A DNA stretch of 64,000 nt from G963704535 sp963704535 (lineage in GTDB: Bacteria > Chloroflexota > Chloroflexia > Chloroflexales > Roseiflexaceae): NCBI GenBank assembly GCA_963704535.1, contig OY969916.1:806001-870000 (forward strand). Direction: 5' to 3'. The notes beneath the pieces are model-generated. The model was given only the letters and a program-made list of their open reading frames with translations. It did not search any database and was not told the origin of the DNA. A program made the position numbers and the translations under genes. Within the stretch, counting starts at the first letter, position 1, and every line of letters starts with the position of its first letter. Positions 9,674-18,063 of the stretch are shown piece after piece.

Positions 9674-9843
9674 GGGAAAAGGGGGTTTGAGGGGGTAGCC
9701 CCCTCAGTCTCCCCCCACCCACAGTTCTGGGAAAAAGGGGGTTTGAGGGGGTAGCCCCCTTAGTCTCCCCCCACCCACAGTTCTGGGAAAAAGGGGGTTT
9801 GAGGGGGTAGCCCCCTCAGTCTCCCCCCACCCACAGTGTAAAG
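9671..9843. repeat. family A dispersed repeat, three tandem copies
   Basis: The 56-bp unit ACAGTTCTGGGAAAAAGGGG... runs through a GTTTGAGGGGGTAGCCCCCT hairpin core and then CTCCCCCCACCC. It is present twice in full (9721 and 9777), preceded by a partial copy from about 9671. The array ends with TGTAAAG at 9837-9843, one terminal inverted repeat of the family. It fills the gap between the exporter and the LanB-like gene. The self-complementary core could act as a terminator or stabilise mRNA. Confidence 0.85.
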
Positions 9844-9860
9844 AGAAAACGAGGAATCCA

Positions 9861-12431
9861 ATGCGAGACGAATATAACAATACCAGTATGCTGGTCGAAG
9901 AGAAACCAGCGGATCTGCCGGAGCACCTAGTGCCGCTGTCCGGCGGCACGTGGGCGCTGTGGCAGTGGGCTGGGCTACGCGGCCCTGGCTTTCCGGCCGC
10001 GCAGGTGCTGCGGCTCGCGCCCGCCGCCTGCGCGGCGGCGGCCGACGCGCTGCTCCAGGCCCAGGCCCAGGCCGAGCGCCTGCGCCAGGAGGCCCAGGCC
10101 GCCGTCAGCGCCGCGCTGGACGAGCTGCGCCAGCAGGAGGACGTGGACGCCGAGCGCCGCTCGGCGCTACAGCGCGCCGCCCGCGCGCTCCGCAAGGGAC
10201 GGCTGCCTGACCCGGAGCAACTCAATGGCCTGAGCGCGCCGGTCGATCGGCTGCGCGCCGCCCGCGACCACGTCGAGGCGCTGGGGGCCGAGTTCCAGCA
10301 GCGCCTGGCCGACGCGGTGGCCCAAGTCGCCGAGTTCATCCACGAAGTCGCCGGCGAGAACCGCTTCCGCGCCGCGATCATCTGGCAAAATCGCCAGGCG
10401 CTCAACAACACGATCGAGCCGCTGCTGCGTAACGGTCCGCAAACTCGCGACGCCGAGCAGCGCCGCCGCGAGCTATTGGTCGCGACCTACCTGCAACGCT
10501 ACTGCGTCAAAAACAATATCATCGGCTTCTTCGGCCCGGTCGGCTGGGCCAAGCTCCAGCGCGAGGGCCAGAACCTCACCGTGCAGCCCGGCCAGGATCT
10601 GGTCGCGTCGCGCAGCGCCGATTTCGAGTCCTGGTGCATCGAGGCGCTGGCCAAGACGCTGGCCGAGAACCCGGACATGAAACCCTGGATCGCGCCGCGC
10701 CGGATGCCGTTCCTGCACCTCGCCGGCGATACGCTGCACGTGCCCGGCCGCGCCCCCATGCAGCTCCCGCCGGCCCAGGCGGCGCTCCTGCGCGCCTGCG
10801 ACGGTGAGCGGCCGGCGCGAACGATCGCCCTGGCGGCGATCGGGCAGGGCTTGCCGCTGCGCGAAGAGGATGTCTACGGGGCGCTTGAGCAACTGCGTGC
10901 GGCCGGGCTGATCGCCTGGACGCTCGAAATACCCATTGAGCCGCACGCCGAGCGGGCGCTGCGACGCCAGCTTGAGCGGATCGAGGAGCCGGCCCTGCGG
11001 CAGGCGGCACTCGGCGCATTGGAGGAACTAGAGCACCTGGAGCAGCGCGTCGCGAACGTAGCCGGCGACGCCGAGCAGCTCAACCAGGCCATGGGCGAAC
11101 TCGAAGCGGCCTTCACCCGCCTCACCGGCGCCAGCTCGACCCGCGCCGCCGGGCAGACCTACGCCGGGCGCACGCTGGTCTACGAGGACTGCCGGCGCGA
11201 CGTGGAAGCCACCCTCGGCCCGCAACTCATGGAGCAGCTTGGGCCGCCCCTGACGCTGCTGCTGGACGGGGCGCGCTGGTTCACCTACCAGACCGCCGCT
11301 ATCTACCGCGCGGCGTTCAAGGAACTGCACGCCGAGCTGGTACGCAAGACCGGGGCCGCCGCCGTCGACGCGGTCGTCTTCTGGCAGCAAGCCCAACCGA
11401 TCCTGATGGATGAGGAACGCCGACCGTTCGGCAAACTCCTAGCCGATTTTCAGCGCCGCTGGACCGAGATCTTCGACCTACCCCCCGACGAGCGGCGGGT
11501 CAGCTACAGCAGCGCCGAGTTGCAGCCGCGCGTCCGGGCCACCTTCGACGCGCCGCGGGCCGGCTGGCGGCGCACCCGCTACCACGGACCCGACATCCTG
11601 ATCGACGCCCCGAACGTCGAAGCCATCCAGCGCGGAGACTACCAGTTCGTCCTGGGCGAGATCCACATCGGCGCCAACCCGCTGCTCACGCCCTATTTTC
11701 GTAACCAGCACCCCGACCCGAACGAACTCATGAGCTACTTCGCCCGCGACCTGCCCGAGTCGCACCTGGTCCCGGTCCCATCAAAGGACTGGCCGGTTGT
11801 CACCACGCGCACCCCGCTGGTGATCGCCCTGCCGAAAGACTACCTGCTGGCGGCCTTCCCCGATGCGTGCGGGATTCCGCAGGAGCAGGCCGTGCCGATC
11901 GGCGAGCTAGTGATCGAGGAGGTGGACGGCGAGCTGATCGTCCACACCCGCGACGGGCGCCTGCGCTTCGAGATCATCGAGGCCTTCGCCGGGCTGCTCC
12001 AGTTCCTGGCCTTCAACTACTTCCGCATCCTGCCCTCCGCCAGCCACATGCCGCGCGTCACCGTCGACCGCATGGTCATCCAGCGCGAGGCTTGGAGCTT
12101 TACGCCCGCCGAGATCGCCTGGGTCCACGAGAAGAACGAGGGCGAGCGCTTCCTGGCCGCCCGGCGCTGGGCGCACGCCAGTGGCATCCCGCGCTGGTGC
12201 TTCGGCAAGACGCCGGTCGAGATCAAGCCCTTCTACATCGATTTCGACAGCCCGATCTACGTCGACCTGTTCGCCAGGATGGTCCGCCGGACCGAGGAGG
12301 CCAACCAGCCCGACGCGCACATATCGGTCTCCGAGATGCTGCCGGACCACGAGGCGCTGTGGCTCACGGATGCCGAGGGCCAGCGCTACAGCAGCGAGTT
12401 GCGCTTTGTCGCATTCGATCTGGCCGAGTAG
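9861..12431 (+). CDS. LanB-like lantibiotic dehydratase, glutamylation-type domain only
   Basis: The 856-residue product matches the N-terminal domain of class I lanthipeptide dehydratases. It has NNIIGFFGPVGWAKL near residue 225 and a C-terminal block with PRVTVDRMVIQREAW, GIPRWCFGKTPVEIKPFYID and ISVSEMLPDHEALWL, ending in SSELRFVAFD. Full LanB enzymes use glutamyl-tRNA to glutamylate Ser/Thr and then eliminate through a SpaB_C-type domain. Here the protein stops at the first domain, and no elimination domain, cyclase or precursor peptide is visible nearby. Such single-domain homologues include split thiopeptide enzymes and peptide aminoacyl-tRNA ligases. The N-terminal third has a long Ala/Gln/Arg-rich coiled-coil stretch (about residues 50-160). 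Start ATG 9861 follows GAGGA. Confidence 0.8.
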   Translation: MRDEYNNTSMLVEEKPADLPEHLVPLSGGTWALWQWAGLRGPGFPAAQVLRLAPAACAAAADALLQAQAQAERLRQEAQAAVSAALDELRQQEDVDAERRSALQRAARALRKGRLPDPEQLNGLSAPVDRLRAARDHVEALGAEFQQRLADAVAQVAEFIHEVAGENRFRAAIIWQNRQALNNTIEPLLRNGPQTRDAEQRRRELLVATYLQRYCVKNNIIGFFGPVGWAKLQREGQNLTVQPGQDLVASRSADFESWCIEALAKTLAENPDMKPWIAPRRMPFLHLAGDTLHVPGRAPMQLPPAQAALLRACDGERPARTIALAAIGQGLPLREEDVYGALEQLRAAGLIAWTLEIPIEPHAERALRRQLERIEEPALRQAALGALEELEHLEQRVANVAGDAEQLNQAMGELEAAFTRLTGASSTRAAGQTYAGRTLVYEDCRRDVEATLGPQLMEQLGPPLTLLLDGARWFTYQTAAIYRAAFKELHAELVRKTGAAAVDAVVFWQQAQPILMDEERRPFGKLLADFQRRWTEIFDLPPDERRVSYSSAELQPRVRATFDAPRAGWRRTRYHGPDILIDAPNVEAIQRGDYQFVLGEIHIGANPLLTPYFRNQHPDPNELMSYFARDLPESHLVPVPSKDWPVVTTRTPLVIALPKDYLLAAFPDACGIPQEQAVPIGELVIEEVDGELIVHTRDGRLRFEIIEAFAGLLQFLAFNYFRILPSASHMPRVTVDRMVIQREAWSFTPAEIAWVHEKNEGERFLAARRWAHASGIPRWCFGKTPVEIKPFYIDFDSPIYVDLFARMVRRTEEANQPDAHISVSEMLPDHEALWLTDAEGQRYSSELRFVAFDLAE

Positions 12432-12502
12432 CTGCTTGGGAAAAGAGAGCAGCGGGCGGGGGAAAGCTCTCGCTCGTTGCCCCCACATAATAAAGGATCA
12501 CG

Positions 12503-13030
12503 ATGAATCTCGATAGCTCTCTTTTTCGGCAAACGTTGGGCGAGTTCATGACCGGGGTCGCCGTCTGCACCAGCGCGCGCGGGTCCGTTCGCCGCGCCAT
12601 GACCGCCAACGCCATCACCTCGGTCTCGCTCGACCCGCCGCTGGTGCTGATCTGCGTCGGCGCGCGCCGCAGCATCCACGATCTGATTCGCGATGCCGGG
12701 TGCTTCGCGATCAACATCCTGGGCGAGCACCAGCAGGCCGTCGCGCAGTATTTCGCCGGCGCACCGCCGTCACCGCTGATCGAGGAGCACAACCGGCTCT
12801 TCGGGCTGCCGTTCCACAGCGCGATCACCGGCGCGCCGATCCTGAGCGGGTGCCTGGCGGCGATCGACTGCACGCTCTTCGCCACCTACCCCGGCGGCGA
12901 CCACTCGATCTATGTGGGCAAGGTCGAGCACCTGGAACTGGCCACCGAGCCGCGCGACCCGCTGCTGTATTTTCGGAGCCGGTACTGCCAGATGAGCGCC
13001 GTCGAACTCGAGCAGGCGCTACCGGACTGA
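12503..13030 (+). CDS. flavin reductase-like FMN-binding protein
   Basis: The 175-residue protein has the flavin reductase-like fold signature. MTGVAVCTSARGSVRRAMTAN, SVSLDPPLVLICVG and CFAINILGEHQQAVAQYFAG lie in the usual order, followed by the AIDCTLFATYPGGDHSIYVGKVEHLE C-terminal half. Members reduce FMN with NAD(P)H for partner oxygenases or act as oxidoreductases themselves. It lies 71 bases after the LanB-like gene on the same strand and may supply reduced flavin to a tailoring step. No flavin monooxygenase is seen next to it. The start ATG 12503 has an AAAGGA upstream. Confidence 0.85.
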   Translation: MNLDSSLFRQTLGEFMTGVAVCTSARGSVRRAMTANAITSVSLDPPLVLICVGARRSIHDLIRDAGCFAINILGEHQQAVAQYFAGAPPSPLIEEHNRLFGLPFHSAITGAPILSGCLAAIDCTLFATYPGGDHSIYVGKVEHLELATEPRDPLLYFRSRYCQMSAVELEQALPD

Positions 13031-13047
13031 GGTAAGTGTTGAGACAT

Positions 13048-13142
13048 CCGACTCTAACGCAAAGACGCCAAGCGGCAAAGAAGCGAAGATACGATAGACA
13101 GCACATCTTTGCACCTTTGCATCTTTGCGCCTTTGCGTTAAA
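13048..13142. repeat. inverted repeat of GCAAAG-type short repeats
   Basis: An arm rich in CGCAAAGACGCCAAG is followed after about 40 bases by the reverse-complement arm TTTGCGCCTTTGCGTTAA, also internally repetitive. It separates the convergent flavin reductase and beta-helix genes and could serve as a two-way terminator. It belongs to the same class of short-repeat hairpins seen elsewhere in the window. Confidence 0.6.
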
Positions 13143-13195
13143 TGTAAGCGGTTACGAAGGCAGAGAAACTGTTGGTCTACTTCGGCCCGGCTGTG

Positions 13196-15598
13196 CTACC
13201 TCAAAATCAGCGCCATGTAGCGCCGGTGCGGCGGGTCCACCTGCGCCGGCGTGAACGTGACCGTGTTGTCGGTGCTGGTCGAGCCCAAACTCGTGTTCCC
13301 GACCGCATCAGCGGCCACGCCCGCCGCGATACTGGCCACCACCGTCCCACTTTTGGTCATGCCGCTAACCGCCACGCTGTACGTCGCGCCAGCCCCGCTT
13401 ACGGTCGCGACACTCGCGCCAGCCGTCCCGCCCAGCGTGACATCGCCGCTGCCGAACCCGCTCACCGGCTCGCTGAAGACGACCGCAAAGAAGATCGGGG
13501 CGCTGGAGGCCGGGTCGGGTTGGCTGCCGCTCTGGTTGATCGTCACCGCCGGCGCGGTTGCATCGACCACCCAAGAGGTGGACATGTCGTTCTGGAGCGG
13601 CTTGCTGTCCTGGTCAATGATGCCTGACCCCTGGGCGGTCAGAGTCAGCGTGTAGGTGCCTCCGGCGCTGGTGATGCCAGCCAGGTTGCCCAGCGTCCAG
13701 GTCTGGTCGTCGGCGCTCGTTAGCGTCTGCGCCACCGTGAGCAGGTCGGCGCCACCGCGAGTCAGATCCAGGTCGCCGAGTTCAAGCCCGCTGATTGGCT
13801 CGCTAAAGACGATGCCGATGCTTTCGACGCCGGTGTTGCGCGGGCTGGGGCTCACCGGGCCGATGCTCACCACCCGAGGGCCGGTGGGATCGATGGTCCA
13901 GGTGTAGTTGGCCGGCGTTGGATCGACATTCCCCACCCGGTCGACGGCGCGAACTTGGAAGGTGTGGTCGCCGGGCGCCAGGTTCTCGTAGGTTACTCCG
14001 GTTTTACAATCGACGAAGTCGCCGCCATCCATTTGACATTCGAACGTGCCCACGCCGCTGCCGCCAGGGTCCGTGCCCGTGAAGCCGAAGACCGCTGTGG
14101 CGCTGGAGCTGAAGCTGGGCGGAGTTCCGATGATCGTCGTATCGGGCGGGGTGGTATCGACCAGCTCGAAGGCGCCGATGTCGCACAGGGTGCCCTGCGG
14201 TCGCGCTGTGCCACGCTGATCGGTGCCGGCGCAGCCGGAGCCGGCGTTGATCGCCGGGCTGCCGTTCAGCAGCGCGCGGGTGAAGGTCGGGCCGCCGTTG
14301 GCCTGGAGCAGGCCGAGGCGCGGGTCCACCGGGGCGACGATTGTGCCGATCAGGTCACCTTCAATATCGGGAAAGCTGCTGCTCCCATCGCGCTTGCCGA
14401 TCAGGTTGAAGCCCTGATCGGCGAAGGTGCCCGAGATGTCGGGGTGCATATTGGCGCCGCCGCGATCGGTGTTGAGGGCGATGATCGTGTTCTTGAGATT
14501 GACCGTGCCGCTTGTTTGCGCGATCCCGCCGCCGTCGCCGTCGCTGTTGTTGTCGTTATTGGCGGTATTGCCGGCGATCGTGACGTTATTGAGCGACGCG
14601 CTGTCCCCCACGCCACCGGTCGAGTTGCCGAAGAACAACCCGCCGCCGCTGCGTACGGCTGTATTACCGGAGAACGTGCTATTGACGACGAAGACCCCGC
14701 CGTCGGTCGAGGCATACAGGCCGCCGCCATCGCCGAGATCCGCCGTCCCGCCCGGCCGGTCGAGCGCCCGATTGGCCGAAAACGTGCTCCCGACGATCAT
14801 CAGGCTGCCGCCGCCAGCGCTGTCGTAGATGCCGGCGCCAAACTCGGCCTCGTTGCTGAGGATCGTGCTGTTGCCGACCGACAGCGCGGCAGTCGGGCCG
14901 GTGTTGTAAAGCGCGCCGCCGCGCTGATTGGCCCGGTTGCCGGCCAGCAGGCTGCCGGTGATGCTCAACGCGCCCTCGTTCCAGATGCCGGCGCCGCTGG
15001 TATTGGCGCTGTTGTCGAGGACTTGGACCTGATCGAGGTTCAGGGAGACGTTCTGTTTCACGAAGATCGCGCCGCCGCCCTCGAAGCTCGCGCCGGTCGG
15101 GTTGCCGTGCTGAATCGTCAGATTCACGATCATGATCGTCATGCTGGCGCTTGCGGCGCGGGTGTCGAACACGGCGTCGGTGTTATTCCCGTCGATGAGC
15201 GTTATGCCGGCGCCGTCGCCCTGGAGCGTCAGGCTCTCCTTGATATCCAGGTCGCCGGTCGCGTTGGTATCGTCGTTGACCCCGGTGCGCGTCAGCACGA
15301 AGCTGCCGCCAAGATTAAAAGAGATCGTGTCGTTGCCGGAGCTGCCGGCGGCACAGCCGCCAAACCCCGCGTTCGTATTGGCGGCCTGGATCGCCTCGCG
15401 CAGCGCGCACGCGCCCGGATTGGTGTTGTACTCGTCGGCGGTGGTGGTGACAAGGATGCTGGCCCCCAAAGCAACCGGGGCGAACGGCAGCGGCGCCAGC
15501 GCTAGCCCGAGCGCCAGCACTGCATAGATACCTCCGAGCGCTGTGGTGGATCGGCGAGGATGCAGGTGCGGCGCGCGAGGTTTGCCAAAGATCATCAT
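13196..15598 (-). CDS. secreted CSLREA-domain beta-helix protein with Ig-like repeats
   Basis: The protein has a long N-terminal hydrophobic segment (AVLALGLALAPLPFAPVALGA) consistent with export. The CSLREA-type motif ACALREAIQAANTNAG follows, then a parallel beta-helix region rich in GGG, NST and SGNTA repeats typical of polymorphic outer-surface proteins. From about residue 480 there are Ig-like modules (DTTPPDTTI, DGGDFVDC, VRAVDRVGNVDPTP, then two VFSEPISG/VFSEPVSG modules). No C-terminal anchor motif is visible. ATG 15598 is preferred over the upstream ATG at 15619 because AGGA lies 7-8 bases upstream of it. A cell-surface adhesion or matrix role is inferred. Confidence 0.8.
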   Translation of the reverse strand: MMIFGKPRAPHLHPRRSTTALGGIYAVLALGLALAPLPFAPVALGASILVTTTADEYNTNPGACALREAIQAANTNAGFGGCAAGSSGNDTISFNLGGSFVLTRTGVNDDTNATGDLDIKESLTLQGDGAGITLIDGNNTDAVFDTRAASASMTIMIVNLTIQHGNPTGASFEGGGAIFVKQNVSLNLDQVQVLDNSANTSGAGIWNEGALSITGSLLAGNRANQRGGALYNTGPTAALSVGNSTILSNEAEFGAGIYDSAGGGSLMIVGSTFSANRALDRPGGTADLGDGGGLYASTDGGVFVVNSTFSGNTAVRSGGGLFFGNSTGGVGDSASLNNVTIAGNTANNDNNSDGDGGGIAQTSGTVNLKNTIIALNTDRGGANMHPDISGTFADQGFNLIGKRDGSSSFPDIEGDLIGTIVAPVDPRLGLLQANGGPTFTRALLNGSPAINAGSGCAGTDQRGTARPQGTLCDIGAFELVDTTPPDTTIIGTPPSFSSSATAVFGFTGTDPGGSGVGTFECQMDGGDFVDCKTGVTYENLAPGDHTFQVRAVDRVGNVDPTPANYTWTIDPTGPRVVSIGPVSPSPRNTGVESIGIVFSEPISGLELGDLDLTRGGADLLTVAQTLTSADDQTWTLGNLAGITSAGGTYTLTLTAQGSGIIDQDSKPLQNDMSTSWVVDATAPAVTINQSGSQPDPASSAPIFFAVVFSEPVSGFGSGDVTLGGTAGASVATVSGAGATYSVAVSGMTKSGTVVASIAAGVAADAVGNTSLGSTSTDNTVTFTPAQVDPPHRRYMALILR

Positions 15599-15709
15599 GG
15601 CACAATCCTGCTCGTGCATGTACGATTTACAAATGCACTCATATTACAGCGCAACACTGGGTTAGGAAACATAGCATACAGCATCCTGAACATCCCTCAC
15701 GGCGTGTTG

Positions 15710-16080
15710 GAGCTTCCCTCACGGCCTGCGGAGCTTCGCTCACGCCATGCAGAGCTTCGCTCACGCCATGCAGAGCTTCGCTCACGCCATGCAGAGCTTC
15801 GCTCACGCCATACGGAGCTTCGCTCACGCCATACGGAGCTTCGCTCACGGCCTGCGGAGCTTCGCTCACGGCCTGCGGAGCTTCGCTCACGCCATACGGA
15901 GCTTCGCTCACGCCATGCGGAGCTTCGCTCACGCCATACGGAGCTTCCCTCACGCCATGCGGAGCTTCGCTCACGCCATACGGAGCTTCGCTCACGCCAT
16001 ACGGAGCTTCCGTCACGGCGTGCGGAGCTTCGCTCACGCCATACGGAGCTTCCCTCACGCCATGCGGAGCTTCCGTCAGC
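15710..16080. repeat. about 18 tandem 21-bp repeats
   Basis: The unit GAGCTTCGCTCACGCCATAC plus one base is repeated about 18 times with variants at the last bases (GCCATGCA, GGCCTGCG) and CCCTC or CCGTC for CGCTC. Each unit carries the mini-hairpin GAGC-TTC-GCTC. Because the unit is a multiple of three, long open frames (AELRSRH or GVSEAPY heptads) arise on both strands. They lack convincing starts and I regard them as non-coding. The array lies upstream of the minus-strand beta-helix gene. Confidence 0.85.
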
Positions 16081-16536
16081 CTCTACCGAAGGTCATGTAT
16101 CCGGTGGTCCCTCATCGAGGAGCCCGCACCCTTCGCTACACTCAGGATTTGGCGTAACGAAGGGGAGACCGTATCGAAGGAAGCGGCCTCACCTATCAGC
16201 CCTCTTCGTGATCTTCGTGAGAAAACTGTCGGCGTATTTGCGCCGAGCTGTACTAACGTAAACTGGTCCACGAGCAGCGTACGGTCATATGTATACTTTA
16301 CGATTGGCGATTGACGATGGTCACGCTCTGCACTCCTCATTTCCGCCGCAGAGGGGAGTCCTTTCCGTTTCGTGGTACGGATTGTGATCCGAGGCAGCAT
16401 AGTGTACGTACCATGGAGTATAATCCCGGCGTTTATAAAAGTAGGATAACCTGAGAGCCTCGAAAAAAGTAAGAGCATCCCATCTCCGTGAAACGTGAAA
16501 CGTGAAACGTGATAAGGGACACTCCGGAGCGAATCC
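16081..16536. other. intergenic region without recognised gene
   Basis: This stretch separates the 21-bp repeat array from the sortase-like gene. It contains a three-fold CGTGAAA repeat at about 16488-16513 and moderately AT-richer sequence between 16260 and 16440. Frames here have no family resemblance, and no RNA gene is recognisable. Confidence 0.5.
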
Positions 16537-17247
16537 ATGCGTCATACCCGAATAATCATTATCCTCGCGGCACTGCTGCTCGGCGCCTGTGGCAGCACCG
16601 AGCAGGCCATCCCGCCGCTTCCCAGCAGCGTGGCCACCAGCGCCCCCGCCGCGCCGCCGACCTCGGTCGCAGCCGCGCCCACTGCCGGCCCAGTGCCCAC
16701 CCGCACCGCAGCCCGCGCGCCCACCAGCGTCCCCGCCACTGCCGCACCTACTACGCCGCCCACAGCCGTGCCCGCGCCCAGCGCGACACCACAGCCGCCC
16801 AGCAGCAAGCCGGTGCGCCTGGTGATCGACGCGATCGAACTCGACCAGCCGCTGGTCTCGGTGGGCCTGGACGAGAACCGCGTGCCGATCGTCCCGAACC
16901 ACGACGCCGCCTGGTACAACCTGAGCGCAATGCCGGGCCAGGGCGAGAACATCGTCCTATGGGGCCACGTGCTGCGCTTCAAGAGCGCACCCAAGATCCC
17001 TGCGCCGTTTGCACGGATCAAGGAGCTGAAGCCCGGCGCCAGCGTGGTGCTCTACGACGAGGACGGCAACGCCCACGACTATGTTGTTACCCAGCAGGTC
17101 CAGGTGAAGCCCGACGAGGTCGAGTATATTCTGCCGCGCGGCAAGGAGCAGATTAGCCTGGTCTCGTGCATCGGCGATAAGGTCGTGGCCGACGGCACGG
17201 TCGAGATGACCCGCCGGCTGATCACGATCGCCGAGCCGGCGCAGTGA
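16537..17247 (+). CDS. sortase-domain lipoprotein
   Basis: Residues 1-18 form a lipoprotein signal ending LLLGACGS, so the protein is probably lipid-anchored at Cys18. A Pro/Ala/Thr-rich linker to about residue 90 is followed by a sortase fold: VRLVIDAIELDQPLVSVGL, then GENIVLWGHVLRF with the catalytic His and ISLVSCIGDKV with the catalytic Cys. EMTRRLI supplies a candidate Arg. Sortases are normally held by a transmembrane helix and cleave LPXTG-like signals; a lipoprotein form is less usual. No LPXTG substrate was noticed in the neighbouring secreted protein. GGAG lies 8 bases before the ATG. Confidence 0.8.
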   Translation: MRHTRIIIILAALLLGACGSTEQAIPPLPSSVATSAPAAPPTSVAAAPTAGPVPTRTAARAPTSVPATAAPTTPPTAVPAPSATPQPPSSKPVRLVIDAIELDQPLVSVGLDENRVPIVPNHDAAWYNLSAMPGQGENIVLWGHVLRFKSAPKIPAPFARIKELKPGASVVLYDEDGNAHDYVVTQQVQVKPDEVEYILPRGKEQISLVSCIGDKVVADGTVEMTRRLITIAEPAQ

Positions 17248-17274
17248 GCGCCTGAACCGAGGCCCCCGAAAGAC

Positions 17275-17307
17275 GACGGCTCTTCCGAATCAATCGGAGG
17301 AGCCGTC
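17275..17307 (+). terminator. rho-independent terminator after sortase gene
   Basis: GACGGCTCTTCCGA and TCGGAGGAGCCGTC form a 14-bp stem with one mismatch around an ATCAA loop, 27 bases downstream of the sortase stop. A GCCGTTT tail with few T residues follows. Confidence 0.75.
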
Positions 17308-17547
17308 GCCGTTTGCCCGATTATATTTTAAGTCTAACCCAATAACGCACAAGCATTTGGCGGCTTTCCAGGCGTCCTTGAATATGCAACTCCCCGATCT
17401 GCTTCGGCCCTCGTTTACCTAACGTCGCTCGCCTCCAGAATCGCCGCCCGCTCCGCTAGTGCTAACAGAAGTAGGCGCCTTTGTGCTACAATAGGTCTCC
17501 CAGGACACTGACTGAACGGTGCCTGTGGCGGATTGAGGGCGATCGAC

Positions 17548-17751
17548 GTGGACATCACCATCATTCGTGAACGCGTCCAGGCCGGGCACTATCTGATCCG
17601 CAGCCATGCCGTTATTCACGCACTGAAAGAGGGGTTTGAGCGCAAGGATATGGTCGAGGCCATGTATATCGAGGTTATCACTGCTTATCTTCCTGACCCG
17701 CTGCTCTGGGAGAATCCGCCGCTGCGCCGCCGCAAGCGCAAGAGAAAATAG
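17548..17751 (+). CDS. DUF4258-like small protein (possible toxin)
   Basis: The 67-residue product contains YLIRSHAVIHALKEGFERKDMVEAMYI, which matches the DUF4258 signature in which a conserved His precedes an EG(F/I)xxxDv segment. The usual C-terminal strand with a plHvV-type motif is missing. Instead the protein ends in a basic RRRKRKRK tail, so it is short for the family. It is followed after 3 bases by a zinc-finger-like gene, the common arrangement of MqsR/MqsA-related pairs. GTG 17548 is chosen because GAGG lies about 8 bases upstream; a TTG at 17533 is possible. Confidence 0.6.
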   Translation: MDITIIRERVQAGHYLIRSHAVIHALKEGFERKDMVEAMYIEVITAYLPDPLLWENPPLRRRKRKRK

Positions 17752-17754
17752 CCT

Positions 17755-18018
17755 ATGTCCGAGCAAGTAATCCCCACCTGTGGCAAACGCCGCGTGCCCC
17801 GCGAGTGGCGCGCTACCACCTTTGAATATCAAGAAGATGGCATCACGATCCGCGTGCCCAATGTCTATGCGTGGATCTGCCCCGAAGATGGCGAGGTCGC
17901 CTTCACCCCAGACACCGTGGACGAGCTGATGTCCACGATTCGGGAGTTGGTGGCTATGGCGAAACGGGCGCGTGAGCGGCGCTCCGAACTGACCGAATAT
18001 GTGGTGTCCATCAGTTAA
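17755..18018 (+). CDS. YgiT/MqsA-type zinc-finger-like protein (possible antitoxin)
   Basis: The 87-residue protein has IPTCGKRRV near its start and VPNVYAWICPEDGEVAF about 40 residues later. This spacing recalls the YgiT zinc finger found in MqsA-like antitoxins, although the canonical CxxC pairs are degenerate (TCG and CPEDG). The C-terminal half (DTVDELMSTIRELVAMAKRARERR) is helical and could form the partner-binding segment; no full HTH domain is present. It lies 3 bases after the DUF4258-like gene, which implies translational coupling and supports a toxin/antitoxin-like reading. Confidence 0.55.
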   Translation: MSEQVIPTCGKRRVPREWRATTFEYQEDGITIRVPNVYAWICPEDGEVAFTPDTVDELMSTIRELVAMAKRARERRSELTEYVVSIS

Positions 18019-18063
18019 CTGGGCGGTTCGACTGCGCTGCTTCACCCGATCATAAGGTGGAAA

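Noticed and set aside
13955..15505. 516-codon open frame on the plus strand
   Set aside because: It is antisense to the beta-helix protein gene, whose signal peptide, CSLREA motif and repeats are clear. The plus-strand product is an Ala/Gly/Val/Asp-rich shadow.
15710..16080. Possible CRISPR array or repeat-protein gene
   Set aside because: The 21-bp units are contiguous without spacers. Open frames exist on both strands only because the unit length is divisible by three, and no supported start was found.
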